Shown: positions 8,228-17,069 of the stretch, piece by piece | How positions within the stretch are numbered: position 1 is the stretch's first letter | Layout of the letters: each line of letters opens with the position of its first letter | DNA from: Edaphobacter modestus | Lineage (GTDB): Bacteria > Acidobacteriota > Terriglobia > Terriglobales > Acidobacteriaceae | Reading direction: 5' to 3' | DNA: 64,000 nucleotides | NCBI RefSeq assembly: GCF_004217555.1 | Contig: NZ_SHKW01000003.1 | Location: 62,001-126,000 of the forward strand | Program-made: the position numbers and the translations under genes | The notes under the pieces: model-generated | Databases searched by the model: none | Told to the model about the DNA's origin: nothing | What the model saw: only the letters and a program-made list of their open reading frames with translations

Positions 8228-9259
8228 CTATGTACCAACCAGTCCGAACGCACTGGCTATTAATTGATAGGACCGCTTCCGTGCGGAATGATCGTAGACG
8301 ATGTTCACAATCAGCACTTCGTCCGCGTCGTATTCCGCAGCGATGGCCTCGATACCGCTCTTGACCATCTCGGGAGTACCTACGATGATCCGGCGTTGCA
8401 TGTGCAAACTACCTGGCCGCTTTGCATATTCAACCAGGAATTGAGCCGCTCGCTGCGGAGCAGGAACGGCGATGAGATCGCCACGCTGGAGGCACAGGAT
8501 CAACATTTTAAAACTGGAGGCAAGGACATTAGCCTCCGCATCGGTTTCTGCGCAAATCGCCCAGACAGCGACGGCGGTTTCCGATTTCGGTTGCTTGGCT
8601 CTCGGCGTGAACTGCTCGCGATAATGCTCGGTGACCGCATCTTCGCCGCCATGCGCATTGATGAAGTCGGCAAATGCATAGGAGAGACCGAGATCAGCCG
8701 CCCAGACGGCGCTCTGCGCGGACGATCCAAGAAGCCAAAGGTGAGGGCGTTCGTGCGTAACAAGGTTTGCCGGTGGCATTCCCTGAGCACGCCGCTGCTC
8801 CTCTGTTCCGCAGTAGCTTATCAGTTCAGTTAACTGATCCATGAAGTCGTCAGCGGGAGGCAGTCTCCTGTCCCGCTGGAGGGATAATGCCGTGGCACGG
8901 CCCGTACCTGACGCCCGTCCGACCCCAAGATCGATTCGCCCTGGAAAGAGGCTTGCGAGCATGCTGAAATTCTCGGCTACCTTGAACGGACTGTAATGTG
9001 GGAGCATGACGCCGCCGCTCCAGACGTGGATTCGAGATGTAGCGGCGGCGATCGGCCCAATTAGAATCTCGGGGCTCATGCAACCAAAACCCGGCGAGCC
9101 GTGGTGCTCCGCGACCCAGTAGCGGTGATATCCCAAGGATTCGGCCAAGACGGCAAGATCGATCGAATTCCGCAGTGCTGTGCCGAGCGTCGAGCCCTCG
9201 CTGATCGGCGATTGGTCGAGGACACTCAAACGAAGACGGGACACGGCACTTTTTGTCAT
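8228..9259 (-). CDS. LLM-class flavin-dependent oxidoreductase
   Basis: This is a bacterial-luciferase-like monooxygenase of the MsnO8 type: LSVLDQSPISEG, LAESLGYHRYWVAEHHG and RIDLGVGRASG are the family's TIM-barrel landmarks. It would use FMNH2 from a partner reductase to oxidise an organic substrate; the substrate is unknown. The frame is open to an ATG at 9283, but the ATG at 9259 (MTKSAVSRL) has an AGGAAGAA sequence upstream and is preferred, giving 343 aa. It sits between the ADC-like and quinone oxidoreductase genes of operon A. Confidence 0.88.
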   Translation of the reverse strand: MTKSAVSRLRLSVLDQSPISEGSTLGTALRNSIDLAVLAESLGYHRYWVAEHHGSPGFGCMSPEILIGPIAAATSRIHVWSGGVMLPHYSPFKVAENFSMLASLFPGRIDLGVGRASGTGRATALSLQRDRRLPPADDFMDQLTELISYCGTEEQRRAQGMPPANLVTHERPHLWLLGSSAQSAVWAADLGLSYAFADFINAHGGEDAVTEHYREQFTPRAKQPKSETAVAVWAICAETDAEANVLASSFKMLILCLQRGDLIAVPAPQRAAQFLVEYAKRPGSLHMQRRIIVGTPEMVKSGIEAIAAEYDADEVLIVNIVYDHSARKRSYQLIASAFGLVGT

Positions 9260-9328
9260 GATCTTCTTCCTATCCTGCTCCATTGAAATTAGTGATGGCC
9301 ACCGGCACCCTCTGCTCAGCTTGAGACG

Positions 9329-10105
9329 CTATGACAGGTAGTCGCAAACCACCTTGCCATAGCGCAAAGTGATGTCGCATATCGTATGTGTCACAGAAAC
9401 GATCTCACGTACGGGTAACTCGGCGAGAGGAGCCAGGGCGTGATGAAACAGTTCGAGAGCGCCCGGCCCCGTCCATGCTTCCTTGAGCACAAGATCCCCG
9501 TATTCGAATCTGACAAGCTCGAGGATTCTCGGCTTGCCATCCACATGGGGAATTATTTTTAGGACAACGCCGGGTATGGAGAGAGACTTTCTTGCCTCCT
9601 CCAGATCCATCTCGCGATATTTGTATCCCATGGTCGCTCGGGCAACCAGGCTACCGCTGTATTCGAGCGTCCCCACCAGTGTGTCGTTCTGGACCGTGAG
9701 CAGCGGCGAACCAAATTTCTTCGGTAGGCCCCAAATCTCACGGCCATTCAGGATTGCAGCAACATTACTCGCATACATTGATGGGCGAAAGCTGAGGCGT
9801 TCTCCATTCAAGGAGACCGGCATGGATTGGCTGACCTCATAATAGTCACCCAGACCAGGCGCCACCATAAAGAGAAAGGTCAAACTGACGGTGGGATCTT
9901 CGAGTACAAGAGGTTCAGGAACGAGCGCCCGCGCTTTGTCGAGATCGGTGCGGTATTGGACCGTCAACGCAGGGCGATCAAAGAATCTATCGGGGCCGGG
10001 TGGATAGGCGGGGTTTCCGAAAGGCATTGCGAAGGCACCTTCCAAAATGTCCTTTTTCGTAAGGCCATTCCTAGGTTTCGTGATATCAGAATTGATTCCG
10101 TTCAT
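9329..10105 (-). CDS. Acetoacetate decarboxylase-family protein
   Basis: Starting at the ATG at 10105 (MNGINSDITKPRNGL), preceded by AAAGGAG at good spacing, the protein is 258 aa. The frame is open to 10216, but that extension overlaps the FAA hydrolase gene. The motif GREIWGLPKKFG matches the acetoacetate decarboxylase active site, where the first Lys of the pair forms the Schiff base and the second lowers its pKa. The family decarboxylates beta-keto acids or acts as aldolase-dehydratase, so the true substrate in this operon is uncertain. Confidence 0.88.
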   Translation of the reverse strand: MNGINSDITKPRNGLTKKDILEGAFAMPFGNPAYPPGPDRFFDRPALTVQYRTDLDKARALVPEPLVLEDPTVSLTFLFMVAPGLGDYYEVSQSMPVSLNGERLSFRPSMYASNVAAILNGREIWGLPKKFGSPLLTVQNDTLVGTLEYSGSLVARATMGYKYREMDLEEARKSLSIPGVVLKIIPHVDGKPRILELVRFEYGDLVLKEAWTGPGALELFHHALAPLAELPVREIVSVTHTICDITLRYGKVVCDYLS

Positions 10106-10166
10106 AGAGTTCTCCTTTCCGATCTCTCGATACAAGTGACAGCAAGCAGGATGAGGTTCGCCGGGA

Positions 10167-11015
10167 TTAGTGATCCCAGGCGAGAATAAGTTGACGTTGC
10201 ACCCCGAGATTCTCAACAGCGAGTTCGATTACATTCCCTGGTTTGAGGAATACGGGATTCGGTTTGTGGCCAAGTCCAACGCCCGCAGGCGTGCCGGTAG
10301 CGATCACGTCGCCGGGTTCCAACTCAAAGAACCTGGACACATAGGCGATGATCGTCGGGACGCTGAAAATTAGATTCTTCGTAGTCCCATCCTGATAACG
10401 ATGCCCGTCGACCTCCAACCAAAGTCGGAGATCTCCCGGAAACGGAACCTCGTCCCGAGTCACAAGCCATGGCCCCATGGGGGCAAAACCCGGAAAGCTT
10501 TTTCCTTTCGTCCATTGGCCACCGCGCTCCATCTGATACTCACGTTCGGAAAAGTCGTTAAAGGCGCAATAGCCCGCGACATAAGACAAGGAGTCTTCCT
10601 CCGGTATATAGAGCCCTCGCTTTCCAATCACAACGGCAAGTTCCACTTCCCAATCAGCTTTTTTGGAGCCGGCAGGTAGATAGATGTTGTCGTTCGGCCC
10701 GCTAGGGTGACAACCCTTGAGAAATACCAGAGGCTCCGTCGGCAGAGCGAGGTGTGTCTCTGCCGCATGGTCCTTATAGTTCAGACCGATACAGATGATT
10801 CTCCTGACGTCCGCAACTGGTGGTCCGATGCGGACACGGTCATCTACGAGAGGCAGCTGATCGATATCGATTGCGGCGATCTTTTCGAGCTGTGAGTCGG
10901 AGAGCGACTCAGCTGTAATATCGGCGAGATGCCCCGAGAGATCACGGAATCGGCCCTGGGTGTCAATAAGGGCTGGCTTTTCGCTGCCGGGAATACCGAA
11001 ACGCGCTAACTTCAT
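10167..11015 (-). CDS. Fumarylacetoacetate hydrolase-family protein
   Basis: The 282-aa protein has the FAH fold signature: IICIGLNYKDHAAET, then EPLVFLKG, DWEVELAVVIG with the metal-binding acidic residues, and GDVIATGTPAGVG near the C-terminus. Relatives hydrolyse or decarboxylate acylpyruvate-type ring-cleavage products, for example fumarylpyruvate or homoprotocatechuate intermediates. AGGAGAT lies 6 nt before the ATG. The position between the alpha/beta hydrolase and the ADC-like gene supports C-C bond cleavage late in a ring-degradation route (inference). Its last 26 bases recur at 7103-7128. Confidence 0.92.
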   Translation of the reverse strand: MKLARFGIPGSEKPALIDTQGRFRDLSGHLADITAESLSDSQLEKIAAIDIDQLPLVDDRVRIGPPVADVRRIICIGLNYKDHAAETHLALPTEPLVFLKGCHPSGPNDNIYLPAGSKKADWEVELAVVIGKRGLYIPEEDSLSYVAGYCAFNDFSEREYQMERGGQWTKGKSFPGFAPMGPWLVTRDEVPFPGDLRLWLEVDGHRYQDGTTKNLIFSVPTIIAYVSRFFELEPGDVIATGTPAGVGLGHKPNPVFLKPGNVIELAVENLGVQRQLILAWDH

Positions 11016-11098
11016 GGCCTATCTCCTGAGTCTCGTTTTAGCACTGCATGTGCAATCCCGAACGACGAAAGCGCCCATACAGTGGTTACTGACTGCAA

Positions 11099-11959
11099 TC
11101 AGCCTTTCCAGTCTGCGAGGAAGTTGATCAGAAGGCGATTGATCTCCTCAGGCTTCTCCTCATGAGGGAGATGCCCGCATTCAGGAATGGCATGAGTAAC
11201 AAGATTGCTTGCCATCTCCGCCCACACACGGGGCATATCAAACATTTCGCCGACTAGCTTGAAGTCACGTCCCCAAAGCGACATCACCGGGCAAGCGATC
11301 TTAACGGAAGCATCGGCGTTGTCTTGGGCGACATCGGTGGCGTTGGCACGATAATCTTCCATGGCCCCTCGTATAGCGCCAGGTGCCCGATACGCTTTGA
11401 CATAGGTGTCGAACGCTTCGCCCTGAATGGTCAACGGATCAAAGCACCAATCGGAGAAGTAATAACGCAACCAGATGTGTTCGCGACCTGCGATGAGCGC
11501 TTCTGGAAGATCTGGAACTAAGTGAAAGAGGAAAAACCAATATCCCTTCGCTTTTGCGGCGTCGAGTTCTCGACCAACGATTCGGGTTGGCACATTGTCC
11601 ATCACGACCAGGCGGTCAACAGCCTCCGGATGATCCTTAGCGAAGCGAGTAGCGACACGAGCGCCACGATCATGCCCAACAAGCGCGATCTTCGGTAGAT
11701 TCAATGCCCTCATCAGCTCGCGGAGGTCTGTTGCCATCGTGCGCTTGTCGTAGCCTGATGAAGGTTTGTCGGTTTCTCCATACCCGCGCAGATCGGGTAC
11801 GATTACACGGTATTTTTTTGCAAGTTCTGGAATCTGAAAACGCCATGCGTAACTTGTTTCGGGAAAACCATGCAATAACACAACCGGAGGACCATCTCCT
11901 GCCTCAAGGTAATGTTGGCGTATAGTATTTGCGTGTATTGTCCGACTGGAGATTTTCAT
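11099..11959 (-). CDS. Alpha/beta hydrolase, epoxide hydrolase/haloacetate dehalogenase type
   Basis: The alpha/beta fold shows VVLLHGFPETSYAW (oxyanion region), the nucleophile elbow LVGHDRGARVATRFAKDHP with Asp as nucleophile, and a C-terminal His in IPECGHLPHEEKPEEI. An Asp nucleophile followed by R-G-A-R is typical of fluoroacetate/haloacetate dehalogenases and related epoxide hydrolases. In the cap, GYWFFLFHLVPDLPEALI keeps the Trp but seems to have Tyr where the dehalogenase halide-pocket His is expected, so epoxide or ester hydrolysis is also possible. The ATG at 11959 is chosen; the open frame reaches a TTG at 11986. No strong ribosome site is visible. Confidence 0.88.
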   Translation of the reverse strand: MKISSRTIHANTIRQHYLEAGDGPPVVLLHGFPETSYAWRFQIPELAKKYRVIVPDLRGYGETDKPSSGYDKRTMATDLRELMRALNLPKIALVGHDRGARVATRFAKDHPEAVDRLVVMDNVPTRIVGRELDAAKAKGYWFFLFHLVPDLPEALIAGREHIWLRYYFSDWCFDPLTIQGEAFDTYVKAYRAPGAIRGAMEDYRANATDVAQDNADASVKIACPVMSLWGRDFKLVGEMFDMPRVWAEMASNLVTHAIPECGHLPHEEKPEEINRLLINFLADWKG

Positions 11960-12044
11960 GGCAATGTAGATGGAGATCCGTTGCAAGCAGCAAGTCCGGT
12001 CTCGAATCGTATCCCTTCTTTTAGATAATTACGAAGTTCACCTC

Positions 12045-14993
12045 TCACAGCTGTTCTGCCTTCGGGCGGCGTGTGAGCTCTTCCAGGGTGAACGCGAACG
12101 ACTCATAGGGCTTACCAGTCGCCTGATGCATACCAATCTCGCACGTCCGATTCGCAGATATATATCGCTGCGCTGGGTGGAGGTTGATTTGTACAACAGC
12201 ATCTCGCGTGGCAGAGTGGACCAACTCCGGATGTAGAAGCCCGCGGTCTCCAGCTGTACCGCAGCATGTCGTTCCAATCGGAACTTCAACGTGTTCTGCC
12301 ATCTCTGCTGCAAGTCTCTTCAACGTGTCGTTCAAGCCCAGATGAGTTGTCGAGCATGTCGGATGGATGATGATGCTATCGATTTTGTGAGTGATCGCGA
12401 GATCTGGAAGCAGACCAGCACACCACTGTATCGAATCGAAAATTCGCACTTTTCCGAGCTGCTGTTTGCGGATGTCGTCCAGATGCTCCACCACGTCCTC
12501 CATCATGCCGAGGGTGCAAGAAGCTGCATCGACGACGACGGCCAGCTTGCCTCCGTCACTCCAGCGCCAGAATGCATCGACGACCTGCTCAGCCATGTAG
12601 GTACCGCCCTGCTTGTAGCCTTTGGAACTCCACGGGGTGGAGCAGCAAAGACCACGCACATCGTCCGGGATCCAAAGCGGCTTTCCAGCGCGGGCCGAGA
12701 GAGTGACGAGAACTTCCGGCAGACCTGGGGTCTTAGGAGAACTTACGTCACGACCGAAGATGCGGTTGACACACGCGGGGAAATACGCCGCAGATGCGCC
12801 CTCTCGCACTGTAGAGGGCAACTCCGCTGGCGCAGCGTGCGGCATGGGTCCCGGCACCGACGGTATGAGGTCACTGCTGACCACGCTGCGAGCAATGTCA
12901 GTGACGCCAGTCAGCAATCCAGTGCCGGTCAGTTGCTGAACGACATCCGCAGTGCCGATCGCAAGCCGGGCGACTCTTTCTATCTCGCCCCACTCCTTCG
13001 CAATTTCCAGGGCAGCCTTCTCTATCTCCGGCGTGTGCTCCATTTTCCGGAAGTGCTTCATTAATGCCCCGGTATTGATTTCGATCGGGCAAACATCGGC
13101 GCATGTTCCATCTGCCGCGCAGGTCTCGATCGCCAAGTATTCATATTGCTCGAGCAAGGTCTTGAGTAAAGGCGACCACTCTTCCTGTCTTGCCATCTCG
13201 CGGCGCAGAGCGATCCGTTGGCGGGGAGTGGTCGTTACATTTCTGCTTGGGCAGACGGGTTCACAGAACCCGCATTCTATGCAGTGTGAAGCCTCAGAGA
13301 TGTTCTCGATCTCCGGAGTGGATTTCAACTTCTTGAGATGGATCAGGGGGTCGTCTGAAAGCAGAACGTTTGGCGCCAACACCTTCTCGGGATCGAAGAG
13401 CTTTTTGATGCGCCGCATCACGCCATAGGCCTTTTCTCCCCACTCTCTCTGAACGAACGGCGCCATGTTGATCCCCGTTCCGTGCTCCGCCTTCAGTGAC
13501 CCGTCATATTTGTCCACCACCATTTTGGTCATCTCATCCATGAAGGAGGCATAGCGTTGCTTATCCTCATCCACGCTTAGATTGACCACAAGAGAGAAGT
13601 GCAGATTGCCGTATGCCGCATGGCCGACTATGGCGGGATCGAACTTGTACTTGTTGAGGAGGTCCATCAGGTCCTCCGCAGCGTCTTTTAGCCGGGCTGG
13701 AGGAAAGCAGACATCTTCCGTAAGAATGGCCGTGCCCTTAGGACGTGAGCGGCCCATCAGTCCTAAGAGTCCTTCTCGCACATGCCAAGCCAACTCGATA
13801 CATTTCTCGTCGCGCATGAAGCTCAGAGGCTCCAGCATCTTCGCTCCGGAAAGCTCTCGGCGCACGTTCTCTTCGATCTTGTCGAGTCCCTTTTCGTCGC
13901 TCGCTCCGAATTCAACGAGCAACGCTGCAGCCTGTGGGTCAAGCGTTTTCCAATAGGACGGAGTGCCAGAATAGGACTTCGCTGCGATTGTCAGGGTGGA
14001 TGCGACCATCATCTCCACCGCCTCAGCCCCGAGCGTTACAAGTCCGTTCACCACTGCCACCGCCTCCCCGACGGTCACGAATGGGAGCCATGCAACTGTC
14101 GTCAGGCGCGGGAGCGGAATGGCCTTATATACGACTTCACCAACGAAGCCCAGCGTACCTTCCGAGCCAATCATGATACGACGGAGAATTCCCAGCGGTG
14201 TTTCACCGTCCAGGAAGGAACGGATACCGTAACCGTTCGTGTTCCGGTGTGAGTATCTGCGTTTAATTCGCTCCACAAATTCGGGATCGGCTAATATTTC
14301 ATTTCGCAGGTCCATCAGCCCTTTAGAGAGCGCGGGTTCCTTCTTTGCGAACTCCTCTTCTGCGCCCGGCGCTGCGGTATCGATCACTGTGCCCGATGGA
14401 AGCACAACAGTTATGGACTCCACGGTGTGATAGGAATCGCGGGGAAGGCTACAACGCATGCCTCCCGCATTATTCGACAACACTCCCCCGAGCGTCGCGG
14501 CATGGGCACTGGCTGGATCGGGGCCGAGTCGCATTTGGTAGGCAGCGAGCGCCTCGTTTGCATGCCCGAGGAGCGTTCCCGTATGCGCCTTGAAGCGCTG
14601 GCCTTCATCCAGGACTTCCCACTGGTTCCAATCGTGTCGAACATCGATGAGAATATCGTCGGATTGTGACTGCCCGCAGAGGCTTGTACCACCTCCACGG
14701 AAAGTGGCGTGACGTTTGTGCGTAGTACAGTAGTGGAAAATCTTCTGCACGTCCCCGATATTCTTTGGCCGAACAACTACTTGAGGGATGTAACGATATG
14801 GGCTCGCGTCTGAGGCAAACCTGACTAAATCGATAACCCTGCTCAACACTTGAGTTTCCCCCAGGAGGTCGATGAGATCCGCCTTCAGTGATTCTGGAGT
14901 GCCTTCGCTAAACGAAGGGTCGACCGCGTCTGTTTCGGGAGGAACATCGGGTCTGCCCAAACGTGCGACCTGTGGTGTCAAGAGCTTATGCAT
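12045..14993 (-). CDS. FAD-linked oxidase/Fe-S oxidoreductase fusion (D-2-hydroxyacid dehydrogenase type)
   Basis: The 982-aa protein fuses three parts. The first is an FAD-binding PCMH domain (VVVRPKNIGDVQKIFHYC, FRGGGTSLCGQSQSDD, PASAHAATLGGVLSNNAGGM) with an FAD_oxidase_C domain. Next comes a 4Fe-4S pair (CIECGFCEPVCPSRN and CAADGTCADVCPIEIN). The C-terminal CCG-type domain has CCSTPWSS and TTCCGTAGDRG. This is the architecture of single-chain D-lactate or 2-hydroxyglutarate dehydrogenases that pass electrons to quinone. AGGAG lies 7 nt before the ATG. It is the first gene of operon A, about 285 bp downstream of the paired operator motifs at 15268-15320. Confidence 0.92.
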   Translation of the reverse strand: MHKLLTPQVARLGRPDVPPETDAVDPSFSEGTPESLKADLIDLLGETQVLSRVIDLVRFASDASPYRYIPQVVVRPKNIGDVQKIFHYCTTHKRHATFRGGGTSLCGQSQSDDILIDVRHDWNQWEVLDEGQRFKAHTGTLLGHANEALAAYQMRLGPDPASAHAATLGGVLSNNAGGMRCSLPRDSYHTVESITVVLPSGTVIDTAAPGAEEEFAKKEPALSKGLMDLRNEILADPEFVERIKRRYSHRNTNGYGIRSFLDGETPLGILRRIMIGSEGTLGFVGEVVYKAIPLPRLTTVAWLPFVTVGEAVAVVNGLVTLGAEAVEMMVASTLTIAAKSYSGTPSYWKTLDPQAAALLVEFGASDEKGLDKIEENVRRELSGAKMLEPLSFMRDEKCIELAWHVREGLLGLMGRSRPKGTAILTEDVCFPPARLKDAAEDLMDLLNKYKFDPAIVGHAAYGNLHFSLVVNLSVDEDKQRYASFMDEMTKMVVDKYDGSLKAEHGTGINMAPFVQREWGEKAYGVMRRIKKLFDPEKVLAPNVLLSDDPLIHLKKLKSTPEIENISEASHCIECGFCEPVCPSRNVTTTPRQRIALRREMARQEEWSPLLKTLLEQYEYLAIETCAADGTCADVCPIEINTGALMKHFRKMEHTPEIEKAALEIAKEWGEIERVARLAIGTADVVQQLTGTGLLTGVTDIARSVVSSDLIPSVPGPMPHAAPAELPSTVREGASAAYFPACVNRIFGRDVSSPKTPGLPEVLVTLSARAGKPLWIPDDVRGLCCSTPWSSKGYKQGGTYMAEQVVDAFWRWSDGGKLAVVVDAASCTLGMMEDVVEHLDDIRKQQLGKVRIFDSIQWCAGLLPDLAITHKIDSIIIHPTCSTTHLGLNDTLKRLAAEMAEHVEVPIGTTCCGTAGDRGLLHPELVHSATRDAVVQINLHPAQRYISANRTCEIGMHQATGKPYESFAFTLEELTRRPKAEQL

Positions 14994-15330
14994 AAAGAAC
15001 TCCTACGTTGTGTGTTTTGGCCGATCGTATGCTTGGACGAAGTGTCGAAATGCATCTTCCTTTTGATAAAGCAACTTCATGACCAAATGCATAGAGGTAG
15101 TTAAGTTCTCACTTACGCGGCGAATAAATATTTACGCGTACCTGCGAGAAAGAGGTAAGTTCTTCGCGTGTAGGAGGATTTGAAAAATGGCCCTTCCCAT
15201 TTTTGCCTTTTCATTGAAGTCGAGAATAGGTCTCAGACAGCGCGTAGGTTCCGGTCGAAGCTGACACCACATGGACACCGTATTTGGTGTCCATGTGTGG
15301 CGTCGACGCCGTATTTGGTCCGGGTGCAAA
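14973..15330. repeat. Duplicated control region, copy 1
   Basis: This segment matches 19336-19810 over most of its length, with one insertion of about 100 bp in the other copy. Conservation is strongest over the first codons of the FAD oxidase, its ribosome site and the next 60 bp, and again from about 15220 to 15320, where the operator-like motifs lie. It drives minus-strand operon A by position. No gene is seen in 14994-15389. Confidence 0.8.
15268..15320. promoter_or_regulatory. Tandem operator motifs, copy 1
   Basis: Positions 15268-15297 form a perfect inverted repeat with 12-bp arms (CACATGGACACC and GGTGTCCATGTG) around GTATTT. A second related motif, CGCCGTATTTGGTC, starts at 15307. 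The cores CACCGTATTTGGTG and CGCCGTATTTGGTC begin 31 bp apart, about three helical turns. Copy 2 at 19756-19800 keeps both cores and the same 31-bp distance. A dimeric regulator binding twice on one DNA face is the natural reading; its identity is unknown. Confidence 0.65.
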
Positions 15331-15389
15331 CAGTGAACAGAGGCCTAGTCTAATGAGTTTGCGGTGCTCTCTTGAGACGCGCTTTAGGG

Positions 15390-16919
15390 TTAAAATGGGT
15401 AGTTGCCTTTCTCGTGCCGAACGGTAATCCAGTGGTCCCTTGTAAATTCGTTAATAATCCAATCGCCACCGAAGCGACCGAGACCGCTGTTCTTCTCTCC
15501 TCCAAAAGGACCCGTCGGAGCATCGTCCACACTCGAATCATTGACATGGGTCATTCCGGCCTGAATACCCAACGCGAAACGTACTCCCCGCTCCCGATCA
15601 CGGGTGAACACTGCGCTTGCGAGACCGAACTCAGTGTCGTTGGCAACACGAAGCGCCTCCTCTTCACCGTGGACCTTGATAATGGGAGCAATGGGTCCAA
15701 AAGTCTCCTCCTGCGCGACCTGCATTTCGTTTCGGACATCCACAAATACGTGGGGAGGCAAAACCTGGCCCTGCGGTTCTCCGCCCACGAGTTGCTTAGC
15801 GCCCGCGGCCTTGGCCCCCGCGATGTGAGCCAAATGCGATTTCATCTGTTTCTGATTAATGACGGGACCGATCGACACGCTGGGATCACTCGGGTCGCCG
15901 TACTTGAGACTCTTCACATGTGCCGCGAAGCGATCAACGAACTCATCGTGAATCTTCGCGTCGACGATGATGCGATTTGTGCTCATGCAGATCTGTCCCT
16001 GGTGAAGAAATCTTCCGATAACTGTGGAGCGAACAGCATGATCAATGTCGGCGTCGTCAAGAATCACGGACGGCGCATTACCTCCAAGTTCGAGGGCGAC
16101 ACGCTTCATCGCCGGACCGCTCATGGCAAGCACCCCGATGTGACGACCTACGCGAGTAGATCCGGTGAACGAGATCAGCTTGGGAATCGGATGCAGGGTG
16201 AAGGCGTCACCGATCTGCTCGATCGGGCCGATCACTATATTGAGCAACCCCGGCGGAAGACCAGCCTCCTCATAGATCTTTGCAATCAGCAGGCCGCCCG
16301 TGACTGGCGTGTCCTCTGCAGGCTTGACCACGACCCCATTGCCAAGTGCAAGCGCCGGCCCGATCGAACGGTGGGACAAATACAGAGGAAAATTCCATGG
16401 ACTAATGACGCCAATCACGCCAAGCGGTTGCTTATAGGCCCGGCTTTCTTTGCCCTGCTCGTCGAGTGGCAAGATTTTGCCCTCGATCCGATGAGGGAAC
16501 GACGCAGCTTCGATCGTAATTGAGTGAAGGAACTGCCACTCAATCTCAGCTTTGACGAGAGTGCTACCAGATTCTTTGACAAGCCAATCGATGATCTCGT
16601 CGTGCCGTTGTTCCATGATGGTCGCAGAACGCAACATCACAGCGGCACGCTCTGCCGGGAGTCTCGCTGCCCAACTCAGCTGAGCCTTGGCAGCTGCTTT
16701 ATAGGCTTCGTCCAGATCATTGGTATCTGCCTGAACAATCTCGGTCAAAGTTTGACCGGTGTAGGGATCAGTGTCGATCTCTTTACTGCCTTCCTTACCG
16801 TGACGCCACACTCCTGAGATGTATTGGCCGTCGAACCCGCTATAACGTGTCGGAGTTGAAGAGTAGCTCGTATCTTTTTGGCTTTGTGTCGCATTTGGGG
16901 CACTGCTGACTGCTGTCAT
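15390..16919 (-). CDS. Aldehyde dehydrogenase, NAD(P)-dependent
   Basis: The 509-aa protein has the complete ALDH pattern. VISPWNFPLYLSHRSIGPAL lies in the cofactor domain, FTGSTRVGRHIGV follows, VALELGGNAPSVILDDADID carries the general-base Glu, and GQICMSTNRI carries the catalytic Cys. Similarity of pattern is to benzaldehyde/vanillin dehydrogenases, which fits an aromatic or terpenoid aldehyde as substrate (inference). CGGAGAA precedes the ATG by 8 nt. It is the last gene of operon B, 150 bp after the amidohydrolase. Confidence 0.92.
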   Translation of the reverse strand: MTAVSSAPNATQSQKDTSYSSTPTRYSGFDGQYISGVWRHGKEGSKEIDTDPYTGQTLTEIVQADTNDLDEAYKAAAKAQLSWAARLPAERAAVMLRSATIMEQRHDEIIDWLVKESGSTLVKAEIEWQFLHSITIEAASFPHRIEGKILPLDEQGKESRAYKQPLGVIGVISPWNFPLYLSHRSIGPALALGNGVVVKPAEDTPVTGGLLIAKIYEEAGLPPGLLNIVIGPIEQIGDAFTLHPIPKLISFTGSTRVGRHIGVLAMSGPAMKRVALELGGNAPSVILDDADIDHAVRSTVIGRFLHQGQICMSTNRIIVDAKIHDEFVDRFAAHVKSLKYGDPSDPSVSIGPVINQKQMKSHLAHIAGAKAAGAKQLVGGEPQGQVLPPHVFVDVRNEMQVAQEETFGPIAPIIKVHGEEEALRVANDTEFGLASAVFTRDRERGVRFALGIQAGMTHVNDSSVDDAPTGPFGGEKNSGLGRFGGDWIINEFTRDHWITVRHEKGNYPF

Positions 16920-17069
16920 GACATTTCTCCGTGCGGAAGCTGACGAATGGCTCCCGTGTTCGCTATTGCCGTTGAAGTTGCTGTAATTGGGTCGCCCATC
17001 TCTAAACCTTGGTTCAGTGAATGCCGGGAACCGCTGAGGTTTCGAAGCAATATGGCCATCCCGGAGGAG

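Noticed and set aside
12291-13064. 257-codon plus-strand open frame
   Set aside because: It lies wholly antisense to the FAD/Fe-S oxidoreductase gene, which has clear motifs; no family signature of its own.
15372-16523. 383-codon plus-strand open frame
   Set aside because: Antisense to the aldehyde dehydrogenase, with composition reflecting the opposite strand and no recognisable domain.
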